Of a stretch of 64,000 nucleotides of DNA, positions 11,110 to 23,900 are shown piece after piece. Made by a program: the position numbers and the translations under genes. The stretch is from assembly GCA_001247695.2 (NCBI GenBank), contig LGRX02033405.1:1-64000 (forward strand), read 5' to 3'. The stretch comes from Cymbomonas tetramitiformis. Lineage: Eukaryota; Chlorophyta; Pyramimonadophyceae; Pyramimonadales; Pyramimonadaceae. The first letter of the stretch is position 1. The number at the start of each line of letters is the position of its first letter. A model generated the notes under the pieces. The model did no database searches, had not been told where the DNA came from, and saw nothing but the letters and a program-made list of their open reading frames with translations.

Positions 11110-14100
11110 ATGCTTGTACGGCCTCGAAAGAGCAAGAGAAACTTCTTGTTGCTTTTCTTCGCAGGCGAGCGTTCGAATTTTCACGGCATTCCGCAGCATG
11201 CTTCACGAAGACTTCTGTCAGAGTCTGCACCGTCGTGGCACCCTGCGAAGAAACGCTCCTCAACACACGTGTTCGCTTCTCAAGCAGATGCCTCCAGGTA
11301 ACAAAGCTGCCACCTCATGTGCTCACCTCTACAGTCGACTGTATCCGGGTGTTTGAAACTGTTTGTTCCTATCTGCCAACCTGCATGGCGTGCGATGTTT
11401 TTGTTACCCCTTGTCGATACTGCCTATAGGTGATGGATAGGATCACTCCGTAGTTGACATTTGAATATCAATTTTGGTACCGTGATAACCTGGTCTTGTG
11501 AATATTTTTGAGACTGGATTTAGTTTTGCTCGATCATAATTGAGCCGTAACTAATGCTAGAAAATATATTTGCGAATAATTTCTCTTGGATGTATCTAAA
11601 CTCAAGAGCCGAAGGCGCACGTGAGAAGGCTTCGAGAACCTTGGACTGTCACTCGTGATCTAAAAAGTGCTTCCTTCTTAGGATCAAAAGTTTCCACACG
11701 ACTAAAGTCGGTCATTCCATCATAAACGTTCCATGATGTGGAGCACTGGGTCACCCTAATGAGATACCAGTCTCACGCTGGAAATATTTTAAACGCGCAT
11801 GCAATATTGAAGCTTGTCTCATCCCAGAGAGTCAACTCCGCCTGCGACTTTGAGCGAAGATACCAAGAAGATTCTACAAAAGGTGGCGCCGGATATCTTG
11901 GATTTCCTTCCGATACGTTTTGAGAAGGGAATGAAGAATCCATGCTTCCTCTCGCCTTCCCAGGTGACCGTTCGCCCTCCCCTCAAACCCTTTTGTCGTC
12001 CTTATCGCACGCATCTTCGGTGTTTGAAGTAGCTGTCGACTAACGAAAGGCTTGCGTGAAGTTCCAGGATGGAAGGGCTTCTGAACTCCTTTGCTTACCG
12101 TACTTCATCATCGCTGGGGGGTTCCAGTGTGGAGTCCCTGACTTCGATAAGCGGTTGCATATGCATCCACAAGGTATGTCTGGAGTTGACAGAGGAGCCT
12201 AGAGTTTATTCATTGATTTGCCTCCCGAACCTCCTCCAGCCCAAGGAAGGAGCTGGACAATTTATCCATCTTTCTGCCTTTCACTTGATTAGTAAATGGC
12301 GCAGCTCGAGGGCATGTCGTCAAAGTGCACACAAGTGTATTGAAAAAACAGGCGAGAGCAGCTTTGCATTATGCAGTCAAAAGCCAACTTAATCTACTTG
12401 AGATGTGGCGCTCTGCACACATCTTCTCCAGGGGAGTGACCCACTGTTTCTGATCGCAGTGCCAAGCCAGTACACCAGCCGCAGCGTGTGGTGGACGAAC
12501 CACCCTAAAGGTTCCAGCGGAAATTTCTCCAAGTATGTGCACGGCTTCCCCAATGGTGCCAAGGTAGACTCGAGCTCCCGCAATCTTCTGCTTTCGATAG
12601 GATGCCTCTCTTGTTGGATTTCTTGCCGCACATCGCCTTTAGGATGACTTCACCACTTCGTCCGAGAAAACATACCTGGAAATCTTCGCTGATACTGCCG
12701 ACATGAGACACCTAGAGCGCTGACATAACTGTTTTTCGCAGGCAGTAAAAGCATCTCCTGAAACAACCATTCTCGGAGATGTTTCGGCGTCTTACGCATC
12801 CTTCATTATGGCTGAACATCTACGCCTGCACCACACCTTCCTCTCGGTCAGACCACACCTTTGTTTCCAACACACCACCCTGTAACCAACAACCTGCATG
12901 CAAAACAGCTTAACAGTGCTAGACACCCAATCACTATGGAAAACGTGTAAAGGGCTTTTGCGGTAGTATATTTTGGCTGTAAGATGGGTTGGAAAACTAT
13001 GTATGGCACGGAACTATACCCGCAGGACGCAGCTCAAGATTCACACCCTGCAGCAAGAGGAGCCAACAGAGAGGCCAACCTCGATCGAAGAGACCCAACT
13101 TGCAATGGCGATGTCCTTGCGAGCTCACCCCATAGGTCTTTCGAGAGCTTCGACTGCCACTCATCATTGTGGCTGGTCTCTTGGATGCTGGGCACTTACA
13201 GGAGTCTGCCACGTGCCGTGACCAGTGCCGCGCGGGCAAGGCACCTGCGGAATCTTCAGACAAGTGCCCTCCTAAAACCACAGGGCCCAAGTACAAGGTG
13301 AATCCTTCCTGCTCGCCTCCGCCTCGTTAAACTCGGACCCTAGTATGTGTCCAACAGGCTCAGCCATCCTGAACACAGCGAGACCTACCATGCACCCGTA
13401 CACTCGTTAACTGCATCTGAAAGGGCCGGAAGAATTCTAGCGATCCATCTAAGTTTGGAACACTTTACTCGAGCATGCCACTGAACAAGGCTGGATATAA
13501 AGCTTATTTGCAGTCACAGGTATCAATATGCCATTTTGCTGATATATTGATATTTGTTGATACTTTTCTTCTTTTTCTTCTTCTTCAAATATGGATGATA
13601 TATCGTTCACAGTTTGCTTTGCATTCGAAAGTATAAATTCTTGATTGCAGAAATACTTATATAACTCCGATATAACGTTTAATTATAACGTATAAGTCAC
13701 TTATCAGAGTTATCAATAACTTTGTTGAGTTCTAGAAACATATTAATAGGCATTTTTGCCACCAATATCTACTGGTATTTGCGATATTGGGGGCTTTAGG
13801 CGCAAGGGTGTGAAGGGAGAGATCCCGCAAATGTGATTCCGATGGTTGACATTTTGCGATCTGATCAGTGGCGTGCAACGCTGCGATTAGATTCCCATTT
13901 TTGCTTTTCCCTTGCCAAAATCTCATATTTAAGGGAATGGGAGGTGTGGGGACTGGTTTTTTCAGTTCGATCACTGTTTCCCGGAGGGTCAAGCGGCAAT
14001 GGCTCCCATTGATTTCAATGTCCCAGCCCTCATCAGCACCGTATACCAACCAGGTGTGAGACAGTGCTGCATGTTCATAAGATTTTGCTGACCCTCCGGT

Positions 14101-17100
14101 GTTAATTTGCTATTATTAGGTCGTCTCGTACCTTTCACGACCTACCGCATCACGCAGTATTCCTCTCCCTTTCTCAGATACCAGCTTGTTGACCAAGATG
14201 CATCCATCTTCAACATTGCACCTGGCAAGATGGAATTTCACCAGGATTTAGATGAGCCTTGCACCCATCCGTGAGCAAGGCAAGCAACTTATGGTGATGT
14301 TACATTAGTGATGATGCAAGCGTGGCTCGTGGTGATGGTACATTAGTGAATGATGCAAGCCTGGCTCGTGGTGATGGTACATTAGTGAATGACACAAGCT
14401 TGGCTCGTGTTGATAATACATTAGTGAATTATGCAAGCCTGGCTCGTGGTGATGGTAAATTAGTGAATGACACAAGCTTGGCTCGTGGTGATGGTACATT
14501 AGTGAGTGACGCAAGCTTAGATCGTGGTGATGAACAGTCACAACTGCCAAACAGGGTAATGGTTATATGCGTGGATGTGTATAATCTGCGAGCAGCAAAA
14601 ACTGGAATTGTATATATTGGCACGGATATCATCTATGGGAGGAGCCTTTGCACGTGTGCCCAGGAATGTTGTCATTGGAGGTTTACCTCACTGGGCTTTG
14701 TACGGCGGGGTTATCTGCATGCAAGTGCAGCGAAGCCGCCATTCGTCGTGATGCTGTTGAGGAACCCGACCGAGCGGCTGTGGGCTGCATTCTGGACGTA
14801 CGGCCAATTCCCTGGGCAGTATGGCAAGTCCAACGCAGGCTTTCTAGCATATTTTGAGGAGCAGAGTGCGGCGTGGGACAAATGTGTCGCGTTGCATGAC
14901 GTCCACACATGCGGCTTGCGCTTCGAGACGCTCGCTCCGGAATTTGAGGATGTTTTCTACCACGGAGATCAGGTATGCCAGCGCGCTCTCGAAGCTCGTT
15001 GCTCCCCGAGGCCCCAGTTTTATGTGCACAACTACAAGCATGTTCCGCAATCCGTTCAATGGAGAGGGTGGCCGGCACGCATGTTACTCGGCCCCTTCGA
15101 TGGATAGGATAGCAAATAGCCACGGTATGCTGGGCCGAGCTCCAAGTGGCACGCGTGTCTGGTTCTCCCTTGAGCGCTAGCACTGCTCGAACCCAGCATT
15201 GACAGGCCTTGTGTGAACACATGCAGCAAAAGACATGGAGTGGAGGGAGAGCTGAGAGGGAAGGGGAAGGGGAGGGGGCATCAACGGCTTGCAGTTGCTG
15301 AAAGGGATGTACTCCATTTTTGTGGAGGATTGGGTGAAGTGGATTGGAAGAGACCGTGTGTTGGTCATGCGCAGCGAGGATTACTACGAGGAGCTGGGAT
15401 CAGGATCTGGAAGACCCAGCGCTCTGATTAAGGTATTTGTGCAACCTCAGCCACCCAGGAGCTCCGATAAAGATGCCGTCTTAGGTTGCTAGCGCTCTGA
15501 TTAAGGTGTTGTGCAACCTCAGCCACCCAGAGCTCGATAACGATCTTAGGTTGCCTAGCTCCCCAGGTCTAGTGTTTGTGCAACCTCAACCCACCCAGGA
15601 GCTCAGTCACGATCTTAAGGTTGCCGGCGCTCTGATTAAGGTATTTTGTGCAACCTCAGCCACCCAGGAGCTCCGATAACGTGCCGTCTTAGGTTGCCAC
15701 AAGCGCTCTGATTAAGGTATTGTTAACCTCAGCCCACCCGAGGAGCTCGATGTGTCTGCGTCTTAGGTTGCTGCTCTGATTAAGGTATTTGTGCAACCTC
15801 AGCCACCCGGGAGACTCGATAAGATGCCGTCTTAAGGTTTTGCAGCTCAGTTAAGGCGTATTTGTGCAGCCTCAGCCGCAGGAGCTCCCGATAAGATACC
15901 GTCTTAGGTTGCCGGCGCTCTGAAGATTGGTGTTTGTGCAACCTCGGCCATAAGCTCCACGATAAAAGATGCGTTTTTGTTCTTGGCTCTGATTAAAGTG
16001 TTATTTTAACCTCAATACCCGAAGACTCCGATAACGATACCGTCTTAGGTTGCCTGGAAAACAGTTAAGGTATTTGTGCAGCCTCAAGCACCAGGAGCTC
16101 CGATGCTTGATTGTCTTAGGTTGCCGGCGCTCTGAATTGAGTGTTTGTGCAACTCGGCCACCAAAGCAAACTCACGATAAAAGATGCCGTTTTTGGTTGC
16201 CGAGCGCTCTGATTAAGGTATTTGTACAGCCTCAGCCACCCAGGGCTCCCAATCTTTGATCGTCTTAGGTTGCCCTAGCGCTCTGATTAAAGGTATTTGT
16301 GCAACCTCAGCCACCCAGGCTCCGATAACGTTGCCGTCTTGGGTTGCCGAGCGCTCTGATTAAGGTATTTGTGTAACCTCAGCCACCCAGGAGCTCCGAT
16401 AAAGATGCCGTCTTAGGTTGCCGAGCGCTCTGAAGATGGTACTGCCGCAGCGCTCCGATCAAGCGACCGCCTTGTCGCTGTGATCCAGGCACAGATTGAC
16501 CAGCGTTCGCCACGGAATCCGGCAGAGATCATTTTGCACATGCACATGCTCACACTTTCCAGCCTCAGCCGTAGTGAGTTATTGAGACCAATACATTCGT
16601 GTAGCATGTGATTGCGAGATCCCCCGCACTGTCCATAATGTGATGTGCTACTCACAACTATTAGAACCATTCCCGAGGCCTGGCGCTTGTCCTCTCATAC
16701 TGGTTGGACCGTTTGCTGTAAAGCTGATTGGGTTGCAGACTGAGATGCACGACTGATTGACATTGCAATTCGTTTGCCACCAATCAGACATGGGAGCTCC
16801 TCAGCGTGCCGCCGGCTTCGGAGGAATTGTGGACGGGGAGTGAAGGTTCACCAGTCCAAGTATGTGACCCCACATACTCTCAGTGAGCATATTCGATGAT
16901 GCCCAGTCAGCATGTTCGATGATGCCCAGTCAAGATATTCGATGATGCCCAGTCAACATATTCGATGATACCCAGTCAGCATATTCAGTGATACCCGCAT
17001 ACTTTCCTGTGTTTGCCCGCTGCACGCCCGCCCCAAGCATATGCATGTTGCCAGGTATCCGGTCCGTGCATTGTCCTGGCTCTGCTGCTCAGTTCATGAT

Positions 17101-17352
17101 GCGATGGGTTTTGGTATATTTGGGGGTTGTGCAAATCTCCATTCCTTGTATTGGCATGCTGATAACGTATCACTTCAGAAGAGCACGTTGCATTCTTGGA
17201 GCCTTGAGGGGCTTTGACGGGGAGCTGCAGGGTGAGCCTTGAGGGGCTTTGACGGGGAACTGCAGAATGAGCATGCTAAAGTGCTGGAAGAGCATGGTGA
17301 GATGCCTGCTGAAATAAGAGCGCGCGTGGACGCATTCTACCAACCATTCAAG
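11110..17352 (+). CDS. Carbohydrate sulfotransferase-like protein (CHST15-like), multi-exon, diverged
   Basis: Exons by motif and phase: 11110-11297, 11828-11963, 12068-12173, 12460-12563, 12643 to about 12720, 12742-12846, 13966-14053, 14731-14972, 15295-15432 and 17266-17352. A last exon was not found. The product begins with a basic and hydrophobic N-terminus, possibly a signal anchor. KNPCF, LPYFIIAGGFQCG, VWWTNHPKG, ASPETTILGDVSASYAS, VVMLLRNPTERLW, LKGMYSIFVEDWVKW, RVLVMRSEDYYEEL and a final FYQPFK follow in the order seen in GalNAc4S-6-sulfotransferases. Such enzymes move sulfate from PAPS to polysaccharides in the Golgi. Two oddities stand out. The PAPS 5'-phosphosulfate loop has QCGVP where the family has KCGTT. 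Exons 5 and 6 share a frame broken by a TGA at 12721-12723 with no GT donor between, so either a non-canonical intron or a defect is present. A possible extra exon (TWELLSVPPASEELW, about 16791-16847) does not fit the phase. Confidence 0.8.
14316..14535. repeat. 39-bp tandem repeat, about five to six copies (intronic)
   Basis: Units of the type GCAAGCxTGGCTCGTGGTG with a following GATGGTACATTAGTGAATGA recur every 39 bp from 14316. They lie in the sulfotransferase intron between 14053 and 14731. As 39 is a multiple of 3 the array is open in several frames but is not coding. Confidence 0.9.
15421..16440 (+). repeat. Tandem array of about 74 bp units derived from an exon-intron junction
   Basis: About 14 degenerate copies of GCGCTCTGATTAAGGTATTTG, followed by TGCAACCTCAGCCACCCAGG and AGCTCCGATAAAGATGCCGTC TTAGGTTGCC. 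The first copy is the real 3' end of sulfotransferase exon 15295-15432 (codons for SALIK) plus its GT donor at 15433. Later copies show many small deletions and substitutions. The array fills about 1 kb of the following intron. Confidence 0.9.
16880..16995. repeat. 24-bp tandem repeat, about five copies (intronic)
   Basis: Units of the type CATATTCGATGATGCCCAGT CA recur from about 16885 to 16995 with few changes, inside the last sulfotransferase intron. Confidence 0.85.
17201..17270 (+). repeat. 35-bp direct duplication carrying a 3' splice site
   Basis: GCCTTGAGGGGCTTTGACGG plus GGA(G/A)CTGCAG occurs at 17201 and again at 17236, immediately upstream of sulfotransferase exon 17266-17352. Both copies end in CTGCAG, so two acceptors compete. 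Only the second leads into an open frame, because the first is followed by an in-frame TGA. Confidence 0.85.
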
Positions 17353-17817
17353 GTACGATGCCCCGGTGGAGGCATGCGAGCAAGCATGACGCATCGGAGT
17401 GTGCAGATGCACACTAAAAAGCACACCCGGCCACGCCTAATAAACAACGCATCGTAAACATTCGATCTAACAAAAGGATATGTTATGCCATGCCCCCGGC
17501 TGGTGCGTGGGAACTTCTCAACAGCCGAGAACGCATGTGGGGGTATCACGCCGTATAATTCCAGAAAATATGAATGTAGGCGGGCCCACAGTGATCGCAG
17601 AACGTCACTAAACGACTCATCTGACGTGGACCCGTTCTCCTTCCTCATCAATGAATGGAGTCTGGTGTGCCCTGCTGTTTCGATACCTCCAGTGGCAGTG
17701 AGTTCTGCCATCAATAGGGGGATATTGGAGGGATGTAGGTGGACGTTAGGGTGACCTTAGGGCGCTCCCGACGCAACAGGTGAACCCGTTGTGTATCGGG
17801 TCCGCATGCCGTGTCCG

Positions 17818-17992
17818 GTGTGCCCGACATCACCTGACATCCCCCTACATTCCCCTAGAGTCTAAAGCCCCCTGACATCCCCTACATCCCTCCGATATCC
17901 CCCTTAAGTCCTCTGATATCTCCCTACATCCCCCCTAAAGTCCCCATGAAGTCCCCCGACATCCCCTAACACCCCCCCAATCCCCCAGAACA
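17818..17992. repeat. C-rich low-complexity tract
   Basis: Irregular repeats of CCCCTACATCCC, CCTGACATCCCC and related units. No reading frame of interest. It lies downstream of the last recognised sulfotransferase exon. Confidence 0.85.
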
Positions 17993-19681
17993 GGCGCGCT
18001 CGTGCTGATAATTTTAGTACCGGCGCGCTCACGCCCTAGCATATATTTGTTTATCGCATATATGTATCAATTTAAATGCATCAGTACATTCTGCTTTGGC
18101 ATGCTAAAATGCACGCTCATTTGATATTGGTTCCCGCGGCTCGGCTGGGTGTCATCAAATGTACCTGCACGATCAATCCTCGAGGTACCCCCTCTTGCAT
18201 GATGGATGTGACAGTGTTTTTCTCTGATGGAAGAGCTACTCAAATGCTGTGCAATCCTCGTAAAATGTTCTCGTACCTCCCGTATTTTTGATAGAGCTGG
18301 AGAGGGAGGGCGAGGGCCAATGTTCAATGGGGACCATATATCAAATTTATCAAACGTAAGACAGATGGATACACAGACCTTCAGACTTTGAATGTGCAAG
18401 GCAGCTAATCCTCATACACGCATCGAACATCCATGAAAAAGCCATGATTGTGCAGAGTCGCAACGTTAATGGATATACACTGATTCTAGTCAATGCACTG
18501 CAACATATGAACATTGTTTCAATGGCTCAGATGAATTCTCAGGTTGGTGGAAGGGGAATGCACATGGTTTTACCAGGCGGATTTGGCATCAATACTCAAC
18601 GATTCCAGATTCTTATGGGAGACCTGATCCATCCAATAATGGACACACTGCATCCGATATATACAGAACGTGCAGGCATCATACTGCCGAGGCAAAGTAA
18701 GCACACCGCATGGGTTGGTGGATGCTCACAGTATCTGCGGTGACGAGGTAAGTGCCGGTTAAATGGGCGGAACAAAATGAGAGCTTGCGCTACCTGTGCC
18801 GTGCTTGGAGTTATGTAAACTTACGGAGAGCTAGGCTTGAATTACGGTGGATTTGGGAGCGCTGCAGAACTATGCAATATTTGAGCATGTCGAAAGTCTG
18901 TTTTAATCTGTAGCCGATGGTTTGAACGCCACGGCCATGATAATTTCGTTAGCACTCTGTGCTTAGGTCACTTCTTCACATCGGGAAGTAATGTCAGGGT
19001 ACTGACGTATCACTGACCCCCGTCCGCCGACGGAGCACACCTCGGTGTTGCCGGTGCAGTGCTCGGAGTCTGTTGGGTCGCCCCCTGCGCTCACGACATC
19101 GCCCATGTCACCCATTTTAGGTGGGTCCAAAACTGTTGGAATATATACTGTGACCGATAAAGTTGCTAAACCCTCACAATGGTCTCAAGTGGACGTGTTA
19201 CAAGAGATGATTGCCCGTTATATTGTCTAAGGGCTTATAGGGGTTCGGCTAACACTTTGTGACAGCCATACACAATAATACTACAGGAAGTGACGGACAC
19301 CCAGATCTGGCCAGGGTGCCAAATCCAGCGCCGTGAGATTTACAGTGGTTGTGATTGAGCCGCAGTGACTGAAGCATATAATGTAATTATATAGTAGGTT
19401 TTAGGAAAGTCGTTTAAGAGGCAGTCGCACGATCTCTGATGGAATGAAGCGATCACGATCTGCCGCTCGTCGTCGAAACGTATACAAACATATATATTGC
19501 ACGATAACTTGTACAAAAAACAAGTGCAAACGTGAACGTTCAGATCGGATAACGAGATAAAGATGTAATTATTTTAAATGACATTTCGGTACAATATTTG
19601 AGCAACATCGGCAATAAAATCCTACTACTGCGAGTTTCACCCGCTGCTGTCGAAAGATAATTGTAAAGCTGTAAGGAATAG
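17993..19681. other. No gene assigned
   Basis: Only short, unremarkable open frames on both strands. The terminal exon of the sulfotransferase gene, about 15-20 codons in the family, would be expected between 17353 and here, but I could not pick it out. Confidence 0.4.
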
Positions 19682-19864
19682 TCAGTCCGGGGTATTTTCG
19701 TCCATAACATCATCATCCTTGAAGTCGTTGAGCCGAAGTATAGCGGTGCATACGTAAATCCATGTATAAAAAGTGGGGTTATCTTCGGAAGCTTATCAAA
19801 ACAACTTACACGAATCTCAAAATTCTTTAGGGCCATATGAGGGGCACCTTCAGCAAATGTTGAC
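19682..19864 (-). CDS. 3' exons of an unidentified minus-strand gene with acidic C-terminus
   Basis: Two short exons fit well by splice sites. Exon 19864-19810 lies between TTTTAG and GTAAGT, enters in phase 2 and encodes STFAEGAPHMALKNFEIR. Exon 19717-19682 follows AAG and encodes DDDVMDENTPD and a stop. The intron between them is 92 nt. The product ends in a strongly acidic tail. Upstream exons should lie above 19864, but none could be identified before the plus-strand gene at 20906. Function unknown. The good donor consensus and uninterrupted phase are the only support. Confidence 0.35.
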
Positions 19865-20905
19865 CTAAAACAATCCCAATATATGTTGGGAAATGTGCGC
19901 AATTGCAGCCTTGCGATGCCCGGTCGCGTCGGAAAACCCGTCGCGCGCGTGTGGCACCGTTAATTCCCGTTATCGCTACGGTGCCGCCGATGATCCCAGC
20001 ACCATCACGGAGGCGGGGTGAGTGCCCAACACGCTGATATATCACCGTCACGTGCGCGGGGCGGGAGTGCCGCATTCGCGGATATCGCCATCGCGCATGC
20101 GGGAGCGGTTCCCACGCGTGTCGTGCCGCGGGTTTGGGAAAGGGAGTCACGTGTGCGTCAGCGGGCCTGCTCTCCCGCCACGAATTTGTGGGAAATCCCT
20201 GCGTTTCTCTCGTGTTCCAAGCACGAATGTTCGACCTCCCCGGGTATTGATGTTTGTTGTGTTGGCGGGAAACTGCAGGGATGCAATTCGAAATTCACAC
20301 CAGCGATAGGGTATTCGCGCAAAGATAAATGCAAAAGCTAAAGAAACGATATTACGCAATAGACGGATCTCGATCACTAGTTAGCATTCAATTATGGTTT
20401 CATTCACGTGTCGCATCGACCTCATCATGAATACGGCACAGCGATGTCGAGCCGATGCAATCAAAGCGCGCCACCATTATATATTACAACAATATATGCA
20501 TTCGAAATTTAGAAAATTCTATGCATATCGAATGTGTACTTAGTATGTCCAATTTACTTTGTTCGGTGTAAAGTGATCAACTCTATTGGTTGCAGTATTA
20601 TTGTGTTGTAAATGGATGAATAACGAATGCATGCGCAGTCGGATACTACGCGCGTGGATTCCAATCGGTCGATAACTGTTTGGTTTGCACGCACCATGCG
20701 TATGCCGACATGTTTGTGAGCTCTGCGGGTATGAAGACGCGTGGGTATGTTCAAGTGTGATACGTGCGTTGAAGTGTTGATAATTATGCATATCAAGTGT
20801 TGCTAAGCGCACATGTGCATGAAAGGTACTCGCGCGCCATACGCGTAGTTCATTACAGCACTGCCATCAACATACCACTTCGAAGATTCGAGACTGTAAA
20901 GAGAA
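19865..20905. other. Intergenic region, no gene assigned
   Basis: GC-rich from 19910 to 20250, AT-rich after that. Overlapping short frames occur on both strands without recognisable motifs. It presumably holds the promoter of the plus-strand gene at 20906 and perhaps upstream exons of the minus-strand gene ending at 19682. Confidence 0.4.
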
Positions 20906-23900
20906 ATGGATTGGTCGCAACCCGATTCATCGGAGTATTCAAATTTGAGCGATTCGCAGCGCGATGGTTCTTGCCCATCACAAACATCCGTTTTGCCGCC
21001 ATCGTGGAAAGACTTGCTTGCAGCTAATACTAATCCCCAAAGCAATCGCGTACGAAGCGAAAACTGCAAGTTTCTGCCCAAGACAACGGCATCAAGAAAT
21101 GCAATAGTTGCAGCAGCTGTGGGCGCATCTAAGACAGACTCGCGAGGACAGCATCATCATGATGGAATATGTACGTCAGAGCATGAACGGATGATGGTAG
21201 GAGGATGCATCGGGGCGGGGGTCAAGGACACGTATCCCTGTACTAGCGCATCAGTGGTCAAACCCAATAGCACTGTAATATGGAACATCATAAGCAGTGA
21301 TCGAAGTACAGCTCGAGCGAAGTATAATAGGCATGCTCATTCTGTCGGTAAAGACTTAGATGAACGTGGCGTCCGTGATACAAGCAGTAGAGCAGCAGTG
21401 CCAGCTGGCGGCCGAGTTCCAGGGCGGCCGGCGACGATAAGGCGACCGAGTTTGGGAACACTTTCTCTAGAAGAATATGTAGAAATGCATGCGACATTAA
21501 CAAAAGGGCATGCTAACTCAACCGTTCAAAGGCTCACACGGATGGAGGAAAATCTGTTCAAGGTATCAGATCTGAAACAGGTGATTGATCAATGATTCAT
21601 CGCCCGCTTCATTGCATCGCATGATGATGCACCATTAGTGCATTTCTACATGATCGATGTAGCTGCTGATAAATCATATAATGATGTCGTGTAGTCAGCA
21701 TAGCATCGCAGAAGACTCGCCCTGCTATTGTCCATACAGCACTCCCGCTACCACGACTTTGTCACATAAATAACGACATTCTCTGACGAAACCGCCGTGA
21801 AACAACAAAATCTATATGCTGTGACCTCTGCGCGCACACACACACAGCATGACCTTGTGTATGTGATGCGCGCGCGCATGTATATTAAATTTCCTCATTC
21901 ATTGACACCCGTCCCGGCAGTGCTTGCTGCACCCACTTTCACATGCCCCCCGCCGAGACATTTGGTAAAACCTTGGCATCCACGTGCTTCGTCCCCCCCT
22001 CTGATTAACTTTAATGTATACCTTGCACACCTGGCTGGGTCGAAGCACCAACGTTGATTCTTTCCATTGGAGACCTGCAGTGCCGCGTTGGATGGATACC
22101 CCAACGACACGCGTGCACTTTCCTTTTCTGGCCTGGAGGTTTGTGTGTTCGTGCGCATCTGTGGTATTTTACACGGTGCGGTGATTGCACGGTATTTTGC
22201 ACGGTGGTACTTTGTACAGTGTAGTATTATGCACTCACACGCATTTTATCCAATGGTTGGTATGAATATGAATTGACCGACTCGCCGTATTGGTGTGGTA
22301 AGTGCGCGGTGGTATTTTGAATTTTGCACGGTGTGGTATATTATGCACTCACGTCTAGTTTATTCAATGAATGGGATAATTATGGATTGGCCGACTTTCA
22401 ATTAATGCGCCTCATAGCATCCAGTTGTGTATTTATCCATGCATATACCACAATACAAATATATACTACATTATTTAGCCGCATTTTGATAGCGCCCTCC
22501 ATTTGTGCTGCATGCTGTTTTGTTGATACTTGGAAAACATTGGAATACAATAACAATGTATTTTCATTGCATACTTGTATCCACCACATGTCCCACAACA
22601 AGTTTTCGGTGTTTTATATGACGACCACCATATATACAGTATATATGTATACATAAGATTCTGTGTTGCTCTTGTATGATCGTAAAAGCTCATCGATGCA
22701 TAATCATAATTAGTAACCTTCACGTAGTTTCATTCCACGCACACATTATGCATTCGATATCGGAGGCTCTCACACTTGAATTCAGCAAGCAGCATGTACC
22801 CCGTAGTGATCTAGAAAACGTTCCATTGCTCGTGCACTTATCGTGCATTTGTGTGTTGTATGCTTCCGCTGGCGGTCATCTACACACCTTAATCATATCC
22901 TGCATTCCCTGCACTGACACGCCTGATTCTGGGGAGCGTTCTCAACACATGTAGCTTGCACAAAAATAGCTTTAGAAATATACACTGCTGAACACGTACT
23001 CATTGGCAGAGTATTATCATGTCACAAACACGGATATGTCATGCAACAAACATTTTAATGGCGACCTGCAACCATGGAGCACACAAATATACATACGACT
23101 ATATTAGTATACATAAATATAGTGATTTAATATACATGTTATATTTAACACGATCAGACCATATCTTTGGAGCCTCCGGCGCATGGTAGACAGATTATCA
23201 ATACTGTTAAATCACTCATCACCATCACATCATCATATGATTGTAAAATGCTTTCACATACCTGAACGTCTGCTTTGCAGGTACTGCATCTCCATAACTT
23301 AAGTGCTGGAAATTCAACAAAAACCAAAAAGGTAAATGTGGACAAATGTATTACTATATCACATAGTGCCGCAATCGCTCGGGTAGCTCTGATATTCTAC
23401 TCGTGTTCTGTTGAAGGTTCAAAAACTTCTGATGTAAAAAGATAAGTGGGTTGTGCTTTCCTAGCTAGTCCACTTGAAGTACACTTTTGCACAGTAATTT
23501 TAAACGTGCTATCATCGAACACATTTTCCAGCCGTAACTTTGCACAGCACCGTGGTTACTTTGTTTCATGAGGTGCACAATATGTTTAGACCGATCTGGG
23601 TAACCGGTTTATTCGAATAAAATCATGTTTTGAATGTGTGCGGCATAGGCCCCGCCTAGACTTACAAAGACGTTGAAGTGTGCGTGAACCTCACATATTT
23701 GGTTTTCACAACTTCCGATGCAGACAGTTGCGCGATAACTCACCACTCATAATTGGCAGACCATGCATGGACAGCACATATAATGCACCACTAATAACAG
23801 GTTTACATATTAACTCTGGGTAACCACAAAGCACTTGCATCAGCCAAGCTGCAGGAAATGCGGAGAACTATAAGTATCGAAATGCATTTGTGCGAGTTCA

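Noticed and set aside
14322..14600. N-terminal extension of the open frame that contains the RNPTER motif
   Set aside because: It is made of the 39-bp intronic repeat. The CAG acceptor at 14730 joins in phase with exon 13966-14053.
20803..21081. 92-codon minus-strand frame
   Set aside because: It is antisense to the first exon of the plus-strand gene, with no splice support.
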